Source: Pseudomonas salomonii (GTDB taxonomy: Bacteria; Pseudomonadota; Gammaproteobacteria; Pseudomonadales; Pseudomonadaceae). Taken from it: 64,000 bases of DNA. The translations under genes were made by a program, and so were the position numbers. Location: NCBI RefSeq assembly GCF_900107155.1, contig NZ_FNOX01000012.1:1-64000 (forward strand). Direction: 5' to 3'. The notes below the pieces were generated by a model. It ran no database searches and was not told the origin of the DNA. It was given only the letters and a program-made list of their open reading frames with translations. This document shows positions 1 through 8,357 of this stretch, piece after piece. Each line of letters starts with the position of its first letter. Positions within the stretch are counted from its first letter, which is position 1.

Positions 1-2
1 CT

Positions 3-275
3 CAAGCGCTGAAGCAAGCCGCCTCTATTGCACGTAACGACAAAAGTTTTATCGGTGCCAGCCACCGAGCGCGCCTGACCCGGATGGACACCTGTTGCGC
101 GATTAAGGCGACAGCGCATCAACTGGCACGACTGATCTACGCGATGCTGACCAAAGGTCAGCCTTATGTTGAGAAAGGAATAGAGGAATTTGAAGAGCGT
201 AGCCGGGACCGGCAACTGCGCGCCTTGGAGCGCAAGGCGCGAAAGTTGGGGTTGCAGCTGGTTAAAGCGGCTTGA
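3..275 (+). CDS. IS110-like transposase, C-terminal fragment (5' end outside window)
   Basis: An open frame enters from the left edge and ends at TGA 273-275. The visible 90 residues contain FIGASHRARLTRM and then a helical tail, AHQLARLIYAMLTKGQPYV followed by EEFEERSRDRQLRALERKA. This pattern, a short helix with a YxML(T/K) turn followed by a charged helix, resembles the C-termini of one branch of IS110-type (COG3547) transposases. The N-terminal DEDD catalytic part is off the window, so activity cannot be judged. No terminal repeat is recognisable after the stop; the next 40 bases are plain intergenic DNA, then a REP pair. The family call is from pattern memory and could be wrong; that it is a transposase tail is more secure. 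Confidence 0.55.
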   Translation, partial: QALKQAASIARNDKSFIGASHRARLTRMDTCCAIKATAHQLARLIYAMLTKGQPYVEKGIEEFEERSRDRQLRALERKARKLGLQLVKAA

Positions 276-316
276 TTTTTAAGAGCAAAAACAATGAGTT
301 ATTTTTTGTTTGATAA

Positions 317-399
317 GAGCTGGCTTGCCTGCGATAGCATCAACTCGGGCTCATAGATAAACCGAGGTGTCTGCATCGCAGGCAAGCCAGCTCCCACAG
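317..399. repeat. REP-type inverted pair
   Basis: The arm GAGCTGGCTTGCCTGCGAT (317-335) recurs inverted as ATCGCAGGCAAGCCAGCTC (375-393) across a 39-nt spacer, followed by CCACA. This is the usual Pseudomonas REP-doublet layout. It lies between the transposase tail and the end of the lysR gene and could act as a transcription barrier for both. Confidence 0.8.
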
Positions 400-408
400 T
401 GTCCATTT

Positions 409-1305
409 TTAGCTCGATGTTTTGTCAGAGAGTTCATCATTTAATAATTCAAAGCAACGCTGCGCCGCCGGACTGAGGCCCATCCCGCTGCGACTGATCA
501 AGCCGATCTCGCGGTTCACGCCGGGATGGTCAATATTGATGCGCTTCAGCCCCGCCAAGCTGTCCGCCGCCGACTCCGGCAGCACACTGATGCCCAACCC
601 CTGGCGCACCAGCGCCAGCACCGTCGACATATAGTTGGCTTCCATGCCGGCATTCATTGTCAGCCGTGTCTGATCAAACAATGCGTCCACCTGCTCACGC
701 ACACTGCTGTCGCGGCCGGTGAGGATGATCGGCTGGTCCGCCAATTGCTCCAGGGTCAGCCGGCGATGGTGGGCGAGGGGATGGCCCAGTGGCACAAACG
801 CACACAACCGATCATTGAGCACCGGCAAAAACTCCAGGCCGTGGCTCAGCCGGGCACGCACGCCGATGCCGAAATCCACCACGCCTTCACGTACCTGCGC
901 ATGAATTCGATGGGCCACCAGGTCATGCAATCGCACTTCGATGCCGGCAAAACGCTCGCGAAACAGGCGCAAAGCCGGTGGTAGCGCGCCGGCGCACACC
1001 GAGGGCAGCGCGGCGATGCTGACCACGCCACGGCGCAGGGCGGCGAGGTCACGGGAGCCGGTGACGATGTTGTCCAGGTCCAGCAGCAGTTTTTCCATCG
1101 GCCCGCGCGCGTCTTCGCCTGCGGCGGTGATGCTTACGTGGCGCGGGCTGCGATCGAGCAGCGCGACGCCAAGCCAGTCTTCGAGTTGTTGCACCTGTAC
1201 CGTCAAGGCTGAGGGCGACAAGTGCAACTCATTGGCGGCCTTGGTGAAACTGCCGGTGCGGGCTACGGCGAGAAAGGCTTGTATGTGTTGGATGCTGTTC
1301 TTCAT
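409..1305 (-). CDS. LysR-family transcriptional regulator of the adjacent CitMHS/AtuA operon
   Basis: 298 residues. The N-terminal winged helix-turn-helix is clear (MKNSIQHIQAFLAVARTGSF, then TKAANELHLSPSALTVQVQQ), followed by the periplasmic-binding-like effector domain from about residue 90 to the end. I start at ATG 1305-1303; the open frame runs on upstream but there it is antisense to the transporter gene. The gene is divergent from the CitMHS transporter across 111 bp, the classic arrangement for a LysR activator of a catabolic operon. The effector is presumably the carboxylate imported by that operon or a catabolite of it (inference). Confidence 0.9.
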   Translation of the reverse strand: MKNSIQHIQAFLAVARTGSFTKAANELHLSPSALTVQVQQLEDWLGVALLDRSPRHVSITAAGEDARGPMEKLLLDLDNIVTGSRDLAALRRGVVSIAALPSVCAGALPPALRLFRERFAGIEVRLHDLVAHRIHAQVREGVVDFGIGVRARLSHGLEFLPVLNDRLCAFVPLGHPLAHHRRLTLEQLADQPIILTGRDSSVREQVDALFDQTRLTMNAGMEANYMSTVLALVRQGLGISVLPESAADSLAGLKRINIDHPGVNREIGLISRSGMGLSPAAQRCFELLNDELSDKTSS

Positions 1306-1341
1306 TTTGTTTTTCCGAACGTGGCAGGCCGAATATTCCAA

Positions 1342-1370
1342 TTTACAAAGACTAACCCGCTTCCAATACT
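1342..1370 (+). promoter_or_regulatory. Putative sigma-70 promoter of the CitMHS/AtuA operon
   Basis: TTTACA (1342-1347), a 17-bp spacer and AATACT (1365-1370) lie 46 bp before the transporter start. Next to it are the palindrome GAATATTC (1331-1338) and a repeated TTCCAAT (1336 and 1361), which are candidate contacts for the divergent LysR protein. The -10 is a weak match (4 of 6). Confidence 0.4.
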
Positions 1371-1416
1371 CCAGGGAAAACAATAACCGGCCACCAAGGC
1401 CGCTCTGGAGTAACCC

Positions 1417-2709
1417 ATGCTCGCTACCCTGGGTGTCATTACCATCCTGTGCCTGCTCGCTGCCGTCATGAGCAAACGCCTGTCGCCGCTGGTGGCGCTG
1501 ATCGCCTTGCCGATCATTGCCGCATTGCTCGGCGGTTTCGGCCTGCAAACCAGCGCCTTTATCATCACCGGAATCAAGAACGTCGCCCCGGTGGTGGGCA
1601 TGTTCGTGTTCGCGATCCTGTTTTTCGGGATCATGACCGACGCCGGCATGCTCGATCCCATCATTGATCGCATCCTGCGCACCGTAGGCACGCGTCCTAC
1701 GCGGATTGTGGTCGGCACCGCGACCCTCGCGCTGCTGGTGCACCTGGACGGCTCCGGGGCGGTGACGTTTCTGGTGACGGTGCCAGCGATGCTGCCGCTG
1801 TATACGCGGCTGGGCATCGACAAGCGCATCCTTGCGTGTGTCTGTGCCATGGCTGCCGGGGTCAATTTTCTGCCGTGGACCGGCCCGGTGCTGCGCTCGT
1901 CGGCGGCCCTGCATGTGCCGGTGGCCGACCTGTTTCAGCCGCTGATTCCGGTGCAGATCGTCGGCCTGGTCTTCGTGTTTGCCTGCGCCTGGTGGCTGGG
2001 CCGTCGTGAAGAAAAACGCCTGGGCCTGGGCGCCGGTTCCTCGGTGGAGGCGGTGCCGCAACGGGTGCTCAGCGACGATGACATCAAGCTGCGGCGCCCA
2101 CGGCTGTTTTGGGTCAACCTGTTGCTGACCGTGCTGGTGATGGTGGTGATGATTGCCGGCTGGGTCGACCCGGTGGTGATGTTTATGCTCGGCACCGTGG
2201 TGGCGCTGTGCATCAACTACCCGAATGTGGACGCCCAACGCGCGCGCATCGATGCCCATGCCAAAACCGCCCTGACCATGGCCAGTATCCTGCTCGCCGC
2301 CGGGGTGTTCACCGGCATCATGCAAGGCACCGGCATGCTCAAGGCGATTGCCGAGGTGGCGGTGGCGCAGATTCCCGCCGGCCACGGCAAGTTGATCCCG
2401 GCAGTGGTGGGCTTTATTTCCATGCCGTTGAGCATGCTGTTCGACCCTGATTCCTACTATTTCGGCGTGATGCCGGTGATCGCCGAAGTCGGTAAAGCCC
2501 TGGGCGTCGACCCGCTGCAAGTGGCCCAGGCCTCATTGCTGGGTGTGCACACCACCGGTTTCCCGGTCAGCCCGCTGACGCCTGCGACCTTCCTGCTGGT
2601 GGGCCTGTGCAAGATCGAACTGGCCGATCACCAGCGCTTCACCATTCCGTTTCTGTTTGCCGCGTCAGTGTTGATGACCCTGACCGCATTGCTCCTGGGA
2701 GTGATTTGA
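1417..2709 (+). CDS. CitMHS-family citrate/carboxylate:H+ symporter
   Basis: 430 residues, very hydrophobic, with about a dozen membrane segments spread over the whole length and a charged cytoplasmic loop near residues 190-235 (GRREEKRLG). The opening, MLATLGVITILCLLAAVMSK, and features such as HLDGSGAVTFLVTVPAML and FDPDSYYFGVMP match the CitMHS family, which imports citrate or related di- and tricarboxylates, often as metal complexes. The start is supported by TGGAGT about 7 nt upstream. It ends 1 nt before the AtuA-like gene, so the two are co-transcribed. The substrate cannot be read from sequence; the AtuA neighbour argues for a less common acid than citrate. Confidence 0.85.
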   Translation: MLATLGVITILCLLAAVMSKRLSPLVALIALPIIAALLGGFGLQTSAFIITGIKNVAPVVGMFVFAILFFGIMTDAGMLDPIIDRILRTVGTRPTRIVVGTATLALLVHLDGSGAVTFLVTVPAMLPLYTRLGIDKRILACVCAMAAGVNFLPWTGPVLRSSAALHVPVADLFQPLIPVQIVGLVFVFACAWWLGRREEKRLGLGAGSSVEAVPQRVLSDDDIKLRRPRLFWVNLLLTVLVMVVMIAGWVDPVVMFMLGTVVALCINYPNVDAQRARIDAHAKTALTMASILLAAGVFTGIMQGTGMLKAIAEVAVAQIPAGHGKLIPAVVGFISMPLSMLFDPDSYYFGVMPVIAEVGKALGVDPLQVAQASLLGVHTTGFPVSPLTPATFLLVGLCKIELADHQRFTIPFLFAASVLMTLTALLLGVI

Positions 2710-2710
2710 A

Positions 2711-4033
2711 ATGAAGACCTTGCGCATCGGCGCCGGCGCCGGCTATTCCGGTGACCGTATCGAGCCTGCCGTGGAACTGGCCGAACAGGGCGACCTGGAT
2801 TACCTGGTGTTCGAATGCCTCGCCGAACGCACCATTGCCCTGGCGCAACAGGCGCGTATCAGCGATCCACAAGGGGGTTACGACCCGCTGCTGAGCGAGC
2901 GTATGCGCCGGGTGTTGCCGTTTGTTGGCGGGAACGGTGGCCGGCGCCTGCGGGTGATCACCAATATGGGCGCGGCCAACCCGGTAGCGGCGGCCGTTGA
3001 AGTGCGGCGCATTGCCAGCGAATTGGGCCAGGACCTCAAGGTCGTGGCGGTGGTGGGCGATGACGTGCTGGATGTTTTACAGCCCGAGCAACGCCTGGAT
3101 AACGGCCAGACTGTCGGTTCTTTGGGCGCGCGGTTGATATCCGCGAACGCCTACCTGGGCGTCGACGGCATCCTTGACGCCTTGCGCGCCGATGCCGACG
3201 TGGTGATCACCGGGCGCGTGGCCGACCCGTCGCTGTTTTTGGCGCCGCAGATGTTTGAATTCGGCTGGGCTGCGGACGACTGGCAGCGGCTGGGGCGCGG
3301 GACGTTGGTCGGGCATTTGCTGGAATGCGCGGGGCAGGTCAGCGGTGGCTATTTTGCCGACCCCGGCTTCAAGGATGTGGATGACCTGGCACGCCTGGGT
3401 TTCCCGTTGGCCGAAATCGATGCCAATGGCGAGGCTGTGATCACCAAGGTCGCAGGCACAGGCGGGCGGGTCAGCCGTGCGACGTGCACCGAACAGATGA
3501 TCTACGAAGTGCACGACCCGGCGGCTTACTTGACGCCGGACGTGACGGCAGACTTTTCCCACGTGAGCTTTGTGGAGGAGGGCGTGGATCGCGTCAGTGC
3601 CCAAGGCGCCGATGGCCGGGCGCGGCCTGAACAATTGAAGGTCAGCGTGGGTTACCTCGATGGATGGATCGGTGAAGGGCAGATGTCCTACGGCGGCCCG
3701 GGCGCTGTCGCACGGGCTGAGTTGGCGCGGGATATCGTACTCAAGCGCCTGGCACTCATGGGTGTGAAGATGCAAGACCTGCGCGCCGAGCTGATGGGCA
3801 TGGACTCCTTGCACGGCCCCCGCAGTAACGTCGAACCCTGGGAGGTGCGCCTGCGCGTGGCCGCTCGGTGTGAGGAGCGCAGCGAAGCGGTGCGGGTTGG
3901 CAATGAAGTGGAAACCCTCTACACCAATGGCCCGTCGGGCGGCGGCGGGGCGAGTAAAAGCGTGCGCCAGGTGGTGGCGGTGGCCTCCTTGCTGCTGCCG
4001 CGTAGCGCGGTCAACCCGAGGATCGAAGCATGA
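2711..4033 (+). CDS. AtuA-type (acyclic terpene utilisation family, DUF1446) protein
   Basis: 440 residues. The N-terminus (MKTLRIGAGAGYSGDRIEPA) and the segments ITNMGAANP, DVVITGRVADPSLFLAP and GHLLECAGQVSGGYFADP are typical of the AtuA/DUF1446 family. The founding member belongs to the Pseudomonas citronellol/geraniol pathway, but most family members have no assigned reaction. Here the protein lacks the C-terminal ferredoxin-like domain found in longer AtuA proteins; that domain is encoded by the next gene, which overlaps by ATGA. The two products probably form one enzyme. With a CitMHS importer and a LysR regulator, the likely job is catabolism of an imported polycarboxylate (inference); none of the other atu genes is present. 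Confidence 0.8.
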   Translation: MKTLRIGAGAGYSGDRIEPAVELAEQGDLDYLVFECLAERTIALAQQARISDPQGGYDPLLSERMRRVLPFVGGNGGRRLRVITNMGAANPVAAAVEVRRIASELGQDLKVVAVVGDDVLDVLQPEQRLDNGQTVGSLGARLISANAYLGVDGILDALRADADVVITGRVADPSLFLAPQMFEFGWAADDWQRLGRGTLVGHLLECAGQVSGGYFADPGFKDVDDLARLGFPLAEIDANGEAVITKVAGTGGRVSRATCTEQMIYEVHDPAAYLTPDVTADFSHVSFVEEGVDRVSAQGADGRARPEQLKVSVGYLDGWIGEGQMSYGGPGAVARAELARDIVLKRLALMGVKMQDLRAELMGMDSLHGPRSNVEPWEVRLRVAARCEERSEAVRVGNEVETLYTNGPSGGGGASKSVRQVVAVASLLLPRSAVNPRIEA

Positions 4034-4344
4034 AACTGCACACACTGGCCCATTCCCGTACCGGCGATAAGGGCGACACCTCGAACATCTCGATCATCGC
4101 CTACCGTACAGAGGACTATCCGCTGCTGTGCGAACAGCTCACGCCCGAGCGCGTCGCCGAATTTTTTGCCGGCTTGCGTGAGCCGGATGCGGCGCCGGTG
4201 CGGCGTTATGAATTGCCCCACGTGCAGGCGCTGAACTTCGTGCTGCCGGGGATCCTGCGTGGCGGCGTAACCCGCTCGCTGGCGCTGGACGCCCACGGCA
4301 AGTGCCTGGGCTCGGCTTTATTGGATTTGGTAATACTGACTTAA
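4030..4344 (+). CDS. AtuA-like ferredoxin-fold domain protein (second half of a split AtuA)
   Basis: 104 residues. The signature MKLHTLAHSRTGDKGDTSNI is the conserved beginning of the AtuA C-terminal ferredoxin-fold domain. The start ATG overlaps the AtuA stop (ATGA), which indicates translational coupling and a 1:1 product ratio. In longer AtuA proteins this domain is fused; the split arrangement is common in non-terpene homologues. It is the last gene of the LysR-controlled operon, followed by a palindromic hairpin. Confidence 0.8.
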   Translation: MKLHTLAHSRTGDKGDTSNISIIAYRTEDYPLLCEQLTPERVAEFFAGLREPDAAPVRRYELPHVQALNFVLPGILRGGVTRSLALDAHGKCLGSALLDLVILT

Positions 4345-4359
4345 TTACACCGCCAAACA

Positions 4360-4387
4360 AATGTGGGAGCTGGCCAGCTCCCACATT
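4360..4387. terminator. 28-bp perfect palindrome, likely terminator hairpin or REP remnant
   Basis: Two 14-nt arms, AATGTGGGAGCTGG and its exact reverse complement, abut with no spacer between the convergent AtuA-domain gene and the glutaredoxin-like gene. The arm shares GTGGGAGC with the REP elements elsewhere in the window. There is no U-run on either side, so simple intrinsic termination is uncertain. Confidence 0.5.
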
Positions 4388-4403
4388 GGATTTCCTATAG
4401 TCG

Positions 4404-4775
4404 TCAGACCGCTGCAAACCGCTTATCGAGGTAATCAATGATCACCTTGGAGTCATACATCCAGGTGGTCTGGCCATTCTCTTCAATACGCAGGCACGGC
4501 ACTTTGATCTTGCCGCCTTGCTCCAGCAGGGTCTGGCGATCCTGTTCGTTGTTTTTCGCATCCTTGAGCGCCACCGGCACATTCAGGCGGTGCAGGGTGC
4601 GGCGAGTCTTCACGCAAAACGGGCAGGCGTGGAACTGGTAGAGCGTCAGCTCCTTGGCCGCCGCATTCACCTGAGCCTGTTGCTCGGCAGAACGCTGCTT
4701 TTTGCGCGGGCGAGTCAGGAAGTCGCCTGCGATGATGATTTGGCCGAGACCCACTCGAAGTGCTTTGACGAACAT
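4404..4775 (-). CDS. Glutaredoxin-like / GST N-terminal domain protein
   Basis: 123 residues. After a leader of about 40 residues rich in basic amino acids (RPRKKQRSAEQQAQ) comes a thioredoxin-fold domain with the redox motif HACPFCVKTRR, then KVPCLRIEE (cis-Pro loop) and VIIDYLDKRF at the end. The CPFC pair is of dithiol glutaredoxin type; there is no helical GST C-terminal domain. Probably a glutathione-dependent thiol-disulfide oxidoreductase. The hydrophobic stretch ALRVGLGQIIIAGDFL near the N-terminus may associate with the membrane. Confidence 0.8.
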   Translation of the reverse strand: MFVKALRVGLGQIIIAGDFLTRPRKKQRSAEQQAQVNAAAKELTLYQFHACPFCVKTRRTLHRLNVPVALKDAKNNEQDRQTLLEQGGKIKVPCLRIEENGQTTWMYDSKVIIDYLDKRFAAV

Positions 4776-4832
4776 GGCTGAAACCTCTTGCCCATGAAGA
4801 AGGGGCCGCAGCTTACCTGAATTTCGCAGGCG

Positions 4833-4862
4833 AAAAAAAACCGGCGATGAACGCCGGCTTTT
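4833..4862 (-). terminator. Intrinsic terminator downstream of folE
   Basis: Read on the minus strand: GCCGGCGTTCATCGCCGG followed by a run of eight T. It lies 14 bp beyond the folE stop, with an A-tract on the opposite side of the stem. Confidence 0.85.
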
Positions 4863-4876
4863 CCTTACACAGCCTG

Positions 4877-5422
4877 TTACTTGATCAGGCTGAGGAATTC
4901 GCTGCGGGTGGCCGCGTTTTCGCGGAACTCACCCAGCATCACCGAGGTGATCATCGACGAATTCTGTTTCTCCACACCACGCATCATCATGCACATGTGC
5001 TTGGCTTCGATCACCACCGCCACGCCCAGGGCACCCGTCACCTGCATCACCGCGTCGGCGATCTGGCGGCTGAGGTTTTCCTGGATCTGCAGGCGGCGCG
5101 CATACATGTCGACAATCCGCGCGACCTTCGACAGGCCCAGCACTTTGCCGCTCGGGATATACGCCACATGCGCCTTGCCGATAAACGGCAGCAGGTGGTG
5201 CTCGCACAGCGAGTACAACTCGATGTCCTTGACCAACACCATTTCGCTGTTGTCCGAGCTGAACAAGGCACCGTTGGTGACTTCTTCCAGCGTCTGTTCA
5301 TAGCCGCGGCAAAGGTACTGCATCGCCTTGGCGGCACGCTTTGGCGTGTCGAGCAGGCCCTCGCGGGAAACGTCCTCGCCGAGTTGGCCGAGGATCGCGG
5401 TGTAATTCTGTTCCAGGGACAT
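4877..5422 (-). CDS. folE: GTP cyclohydrolase I
   Basis: 181 residues, the normal length. It converts GTP to 7,8-dihydroneopterin triphosphate, the first step of folate synthesis. Zinc-site and catalytic signatures are visible: SLCEHHLLPFIGKAHVAYIP and KHMCMMMRGVEKQNSSMITS (the Cys and His ligands). RIVDMYARRLQIQE is the conserved helix. I start at MSLEQNYTAILGQ (ATG 5422-5420); the frame extends upstream by 25 codons without family support. The gene precedes an Smr gene on the same strand, as in other pseudomonads, and ends in a strong terminator. Confidence 0.95.
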   Translation of the reverse strand: MSLEQNYTAILGQLGEDVSREGLLDTPKRAAKAMQYLCRGYEQTLEEVTNGALFSSDNSEMVLVKDIELYSLCEHHLLPFIGKAHVAYIPSGKVLGLSKVARIVDMYARRLQIQENLSRQIADAVMQVTGALGVAVVIEAKHMCMMMRGVEKQNSSMITSVMLGEFRENAATRSEFLSLIK

Positions 5423-5500
5423 GAAACTACCTGTGGGATTTTCGCAAAGCGCAAGGTTACGGTGGCGGACACATCGCTGCAAGCCTGACGATGGCACTTG

Positions 5501-6058
5501 TTACTCGTCGCGCCCTTCCATCATGGTGCGCTTGAGCATTACATACACCGCACCGGCGCCGCCGTGGCGGGCCTGGCAGGAGGTAAAGCCGAGTACTTGG
5601 GCGTGCTGGCGCAGCCAGGTGTTGACGTGGCTCTTGATCATCGGGCGCTTGCCGTCCAGGCGTACAGCCTTGCCGTGGGTGACGCGCACGCAGCGGATTT
5701 CGAATTTGGTTGCTTCGGCCAGGAAGGCCCAGAGGGTTTCGCGGGCTTTTTCCACGTTCATGCCGTGCAGGTCGAGGCTGCCTTCGAACGGAATCTGGCC
5801 GATCTTGAGCTTGCGCATCTGGCTTTCTTGCACGCCGTCGCGGGCCCACATCAGCTCATCTTCCGGGCCTACGTCGATCACGAACTGGTCCGACAGGCCG
5901 TCCACGGTGGTGGCGTCGGTGCGCACGGTCGCGGCCTGGCGCAGCTTGGCGATCTGCGCCCGGTCGGCCTTGGGTTTGCCGGTGTCGGCACGATCATGCT
6001 TGATCGGCTTGACGCCGCGCAGCTCGTTTTTGAACAGGGAAAAATCGTCGTCTTGCAT
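5501..6058 (-). CDS. Smr/MutS2-C domain protein (SmrA-like nuclease)
   Basis: 185 residues. The first 100 or so are charged and probably flexible (MQDDDFSLFKNELRGVKPIK). The C-terminal Smr domain carries SLDLHGMNVEKARE, RVTHGKAVRLDG and HGGAGAVYVMLKR; the DLHG and HGxG motifs are those of Smr endonucleases, which nick DNA or cleave RNA in ribosome-rescue and recombination contexts. Stand-alone SmrA proteins of this length are typical of gammaproteobacteria. It lies 78 bp upstream of folE on the same strand and may share its transcript. Confidence 0.85.
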   Translation of the reverse strand: MQDDDFSLFKNELRGVKPIKHDRADTGKPKADRAQIAKLRQAATVRTDATTVDGLSDQFVIDVGPEDELMWARDGVQESQMRKLKIGQIPFEGSLDLHGMNVEKARETLWAFLAEATKFEIRCVRVTHGKAVRLDGKRPMIKSHVNTWLRQHAQVLGFTSCQARHGGAGAVYVMLKRTMMEGRDE

Positions 6059-6133
6059 GTCAGCCTCCGCGAAGGGCGGGCAGTTTACCTAAATCGCGGC
6101 GGCCAGGGCGCAGGAAACGCTATCCAAGCGCCA

Positions 6134-6454
6134 TCAGTCGTGCTTTTTCATCAGGTGCGAAGCGATGTTCAGTGACAGCGGTTGACGCATTTTCCGACGG
6201 CTGCGACGCCACAACCACACGCCCAACCACAGCACCAGCAGCCCGATCACCAACAGGATAGCCGAGCCACCGGGGCTGGTATTCAACTCGCCAAGGGCCG
6301 GCGAATGACCAAACAGGCCGGCGCCACCAGCGCCGGCCAACAGCAAACCTACAATGGCCAGCAACGCGGCAAAGCCGGCTACCAGGCGCAGACGCCAATT
6401 GCTCGGGCCCTTGGGGCGCAAGCGACGAGCGTCAAAACCATCGGATATCTTCAT
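6134..6454 (-). CDS. Small two-helix inner-membrane protein, function unknown
   Basis: 106 residues with two clear membrane segments, about residues 23-48 (LRLVAGFAALLAIVGLLLAG) and 64-84 (SAILLVIGLLVLWLGVWLWR), followed by a basic stop-transfer sequence RRSRRKMR. The N-terminus is hydrophilic. I do not recognise the family. It sits between the cysteine-hydrolase homologue and smr on the same strand, with 75 bp to smr. Base use is like the neighbours, supporting a real gene. Confidence 0.65.
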   Translation of the reverse strand: MKISDGFDARRLRPKGPSNWRLRLVAGFAALLAIVGLLLAGAGGAGLFGHSPALGELNTSPGGSAILLVIGLLVLWLGVWLWRRSRRKMRQPLSLNIASHLMKKHD

Positions 6455-6590
6455 TCCGACCTTTCCTCCAGGGTATCGGCCCTTCGACCGGAAGATACAC
6501 AGGTTGTTCCGACAGCAGCGGTAAATGCGCCAAATGAGAGGGCTTTGCGGATGAGCGGGGCAATAAATGCGCCGCTCATCTCAAGGGCGA

Positions 6591-7181
6591 TCAGATCAGA
6601 TCTTTGGTCAACGCGAGAGTGGCAAAGTTGTCAGCCATGATGGCCATTTCGGTGTGCTGCACGTGTTCGGCGCTCAGGATCCCACCTTTGTAAGGCAGGT
6701 CACGGGTGGCGCAGGCGTCTTCCACCAGGGTGCAGCGAAAGCCCAGGTTCTTGGCGGCGCGCACGGTAGTGCTGACGCTGGAGTGGCTCATGAAACCGCA
6801 GACGATCAAGTCCAGGGAGCCGAGGTCTTGCAGGTGTTTCTCCAGGCCCGTGCCGTGGAACGCGCTCGGCAGCAGTTTGCCGATGATGGTTTCATCGCCT
6901 TGGGGTTCCAGGCCAGGAATGAATTCACCGCGCTCGCCTTGCGGGTCGAACAGGCCACCGACGGTGCCAAGGTGACGCACATGCACGATCGGTCGCCCGG
7001 CGTTGCGTGCCGCCGCGACCAACTGCTTGATATTGTCGACCGCCGCGTCCATGCCGGACAGGGCGAGTGGGCCGCTGAGGTATTCCTTCTGGGCGTCGAT
7101 GATCACGAGGGTCGCATGGTTCAGGTTGGCTGCTGCGTAACCGCGACCGCTGAGTTGAAACATCGTCTTTGGAACGGACAT
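6591..7181 (-). CDS. Isochorismatase-like cysteine-hydrolase family protein with Cys replaced by Ser
   Basis: 196 residues, alpha/beta Rossmann-like isochorismatase fold. The catalytic Asp (VIIDAQKEY, Asp29) and Lys (GKLLPSAF, Lys102) are present. The nucleophile segment, usually of the form GxMTHxCVS, reads GFMSHSSVSTT, so residue 135 is Ser (codon AGC) instead of Cys. True isochorismatases also lack the Cys, but amidase-type members need it. The start at ATG 7181-7179 is preceded by AGGAG; an upstream in-frame extension lacks family similarity. Substrate unknown. Confidence 0.8.
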   Translation of the reverse strand: MSVPKTMFQLSGRGYAAANLNHATLVIIDAQKEYLSGPLALSGMDAAVDNIKQLVAAARNAGRPIVHVRHLGTVGGLFDPQGERGEFIPGLEPQGDETIIGKLLPSAFHGTGLEKHLQDLGSLDLIVCGFMSHSSVSTTVRAAKNLGFRCTLVEDACATRDLPYKGGILSAEHVQHTEMAIMADNFATLALTKDLI

Positions 7182-7421
7182 TCTGGGGGCTCCTGTGAGT
7201 GGGGCTTTTGTCACATTGTCCACTGGCTGAGCGGTTCTGTGAATCGCTACCATCGTAAGGTACGCCGTTGTTGACGTGCAGCCATGTCAAGAGGTGGGCT
7301 TGTTTAGCACAATGATGGCAATTTGAATGAAATCCGACGGATGGTGAAGGGGTTTCGTACATCGTCGGTACAGGCGAAGGCTGTTAGAATCGTCAGTCGT
7401 TTTTTCCAGGAGCTTGCCCCC

Positions 7422-8330
7422 GTGATTACCTCTCGCCTGCGCACGTTGCGCGACCACATCCGTTGGGCTGTCAGCCGTTTCCATGGGGAAGACCTGTTTT
7501 TCGGGCATGGCACCGACAACGCCTGGGACGAAGCCCGGCAATTGGTGCTCGGCGCCTTGCACCTGCCGTGGGAAATTGCCGACAGCTACCTGGACTGCAA
7601 CCTGGAAGAAGAGGAAGTCGCCCACGTGCAGCGCTTGCTGCACAAGCGTATCCACGAGCGTGTTCCTACTGCCTACCTGTTGAAGGAAGCCTGGTTCTGC
7701 GGCATGTCGTTTATCGTTGACGAGCGCGTGTTGATCCCGCGTTCACCGATCGGCGAGTTGATCGAAAACCGCTTCGAGCCGTGGCTGGCCCAACCGCCGG
7801 CGCGCATTCTCGACCTGTGCACCGGCTCCGGTTGCATCGGCATCGCCTGTGCCTACGAGTTCCAGGACGCTGAAGTGGTGCTGGGCGACTTGTCCTTCGA
7901 AGCGTTGGAAGTGGCCAACCAGAACATTGAGCGTCATGGTGTTGATGAGCGCGTCTACACCGTGCAGGGTGACGGCTTCGATGGCCTGCCGGGCCAGCGT
8001 TTTGACTTGATCGTGTCTAACCCGCCGTATGTGGACGCCGAAGACTTCGCCGACATGCCGGACGAATACCAGCACGAGCCGGAACTGGGCCTGGCCTGCG
8101 GCGACGATGGTTTGAACCTGGTACGGCGCATGCTGGCCGAGGCCGCCGACCACCTGACAGAGAAGGGCTTGCTGATTGTTGAAGTCGGCAACAGCCAGGT
8201 GCACGTCGAAGCGCTGTACCCGGAAGTCGACTTTGCCTGGCTGGACTTCCAGCGCGGCGGGCACGGTGTGTTCATGCTGACGGCTGAGCAGTGCCGGGCG
8301 CATCAGGCGGTGTTTGCGGCGCGGGTTTAA
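7422..8330 (+). CDS. prmB: Ribosomal protein L3 glutamine N5-methyltransferase
   Basis: 302 residues. It methylates a glutamine of ribosomal protein uL3 using S-adenosylmethionine. Visible: SAM motif I as LDLCTGSGCIGIACAYEF, the catalytic NPPY as LIVSNPPYVDAEDF, and the PrmB-specific stretch EPELGLACGDDGLNLVRRML. I choose the GTG at 7422 (VITSRLRTLRDHI) because AGGAG lies about 8 nt upstream and homologues begin there; an upstream ATG at 7323 would add 33 unsupported residues. The gene is a few kb upstream of aroC as in other pseudomonads. Confidence 0.93.
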   Translation: MITSRLRTLRDHIRWAVSRFHGEDLFFGHGTDNAWDEARQLVLGALHLPWEIADSYLDCNLEEEEVAHVQRLLHKRIHERVPTAYLLKEAWFCGMSFIVDERVLIPRSPIGELIENRFEPWLAQPPARILDLCTGSGCIGIACAYEFQDAEVVLGDLSFEALEVANQNIERHGVDERVYTVQGDGFDGLPGQRFDLIVSNPPYVDAEDFADMPDEYQHEPELGLACGDDGLNLVRRMLAEAADHLTEKGLLIVEVGNSQVHVEALYPEVDFAWLDFQRGGHGVFMLTAEQCRAHQAVFAARV

Positions 8331-8357
8331 GCCGATCCAACTGTGCGGGCAGGGTCT

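Noticed and set aside
1306..2520. Long minus-strand open frame continuing upstream of the LysR start
   Set aside because: It is His/Gln/Arg-rich and lies opposite the CitMHS transporter gene; the LysR family pattern begins only at 1305.
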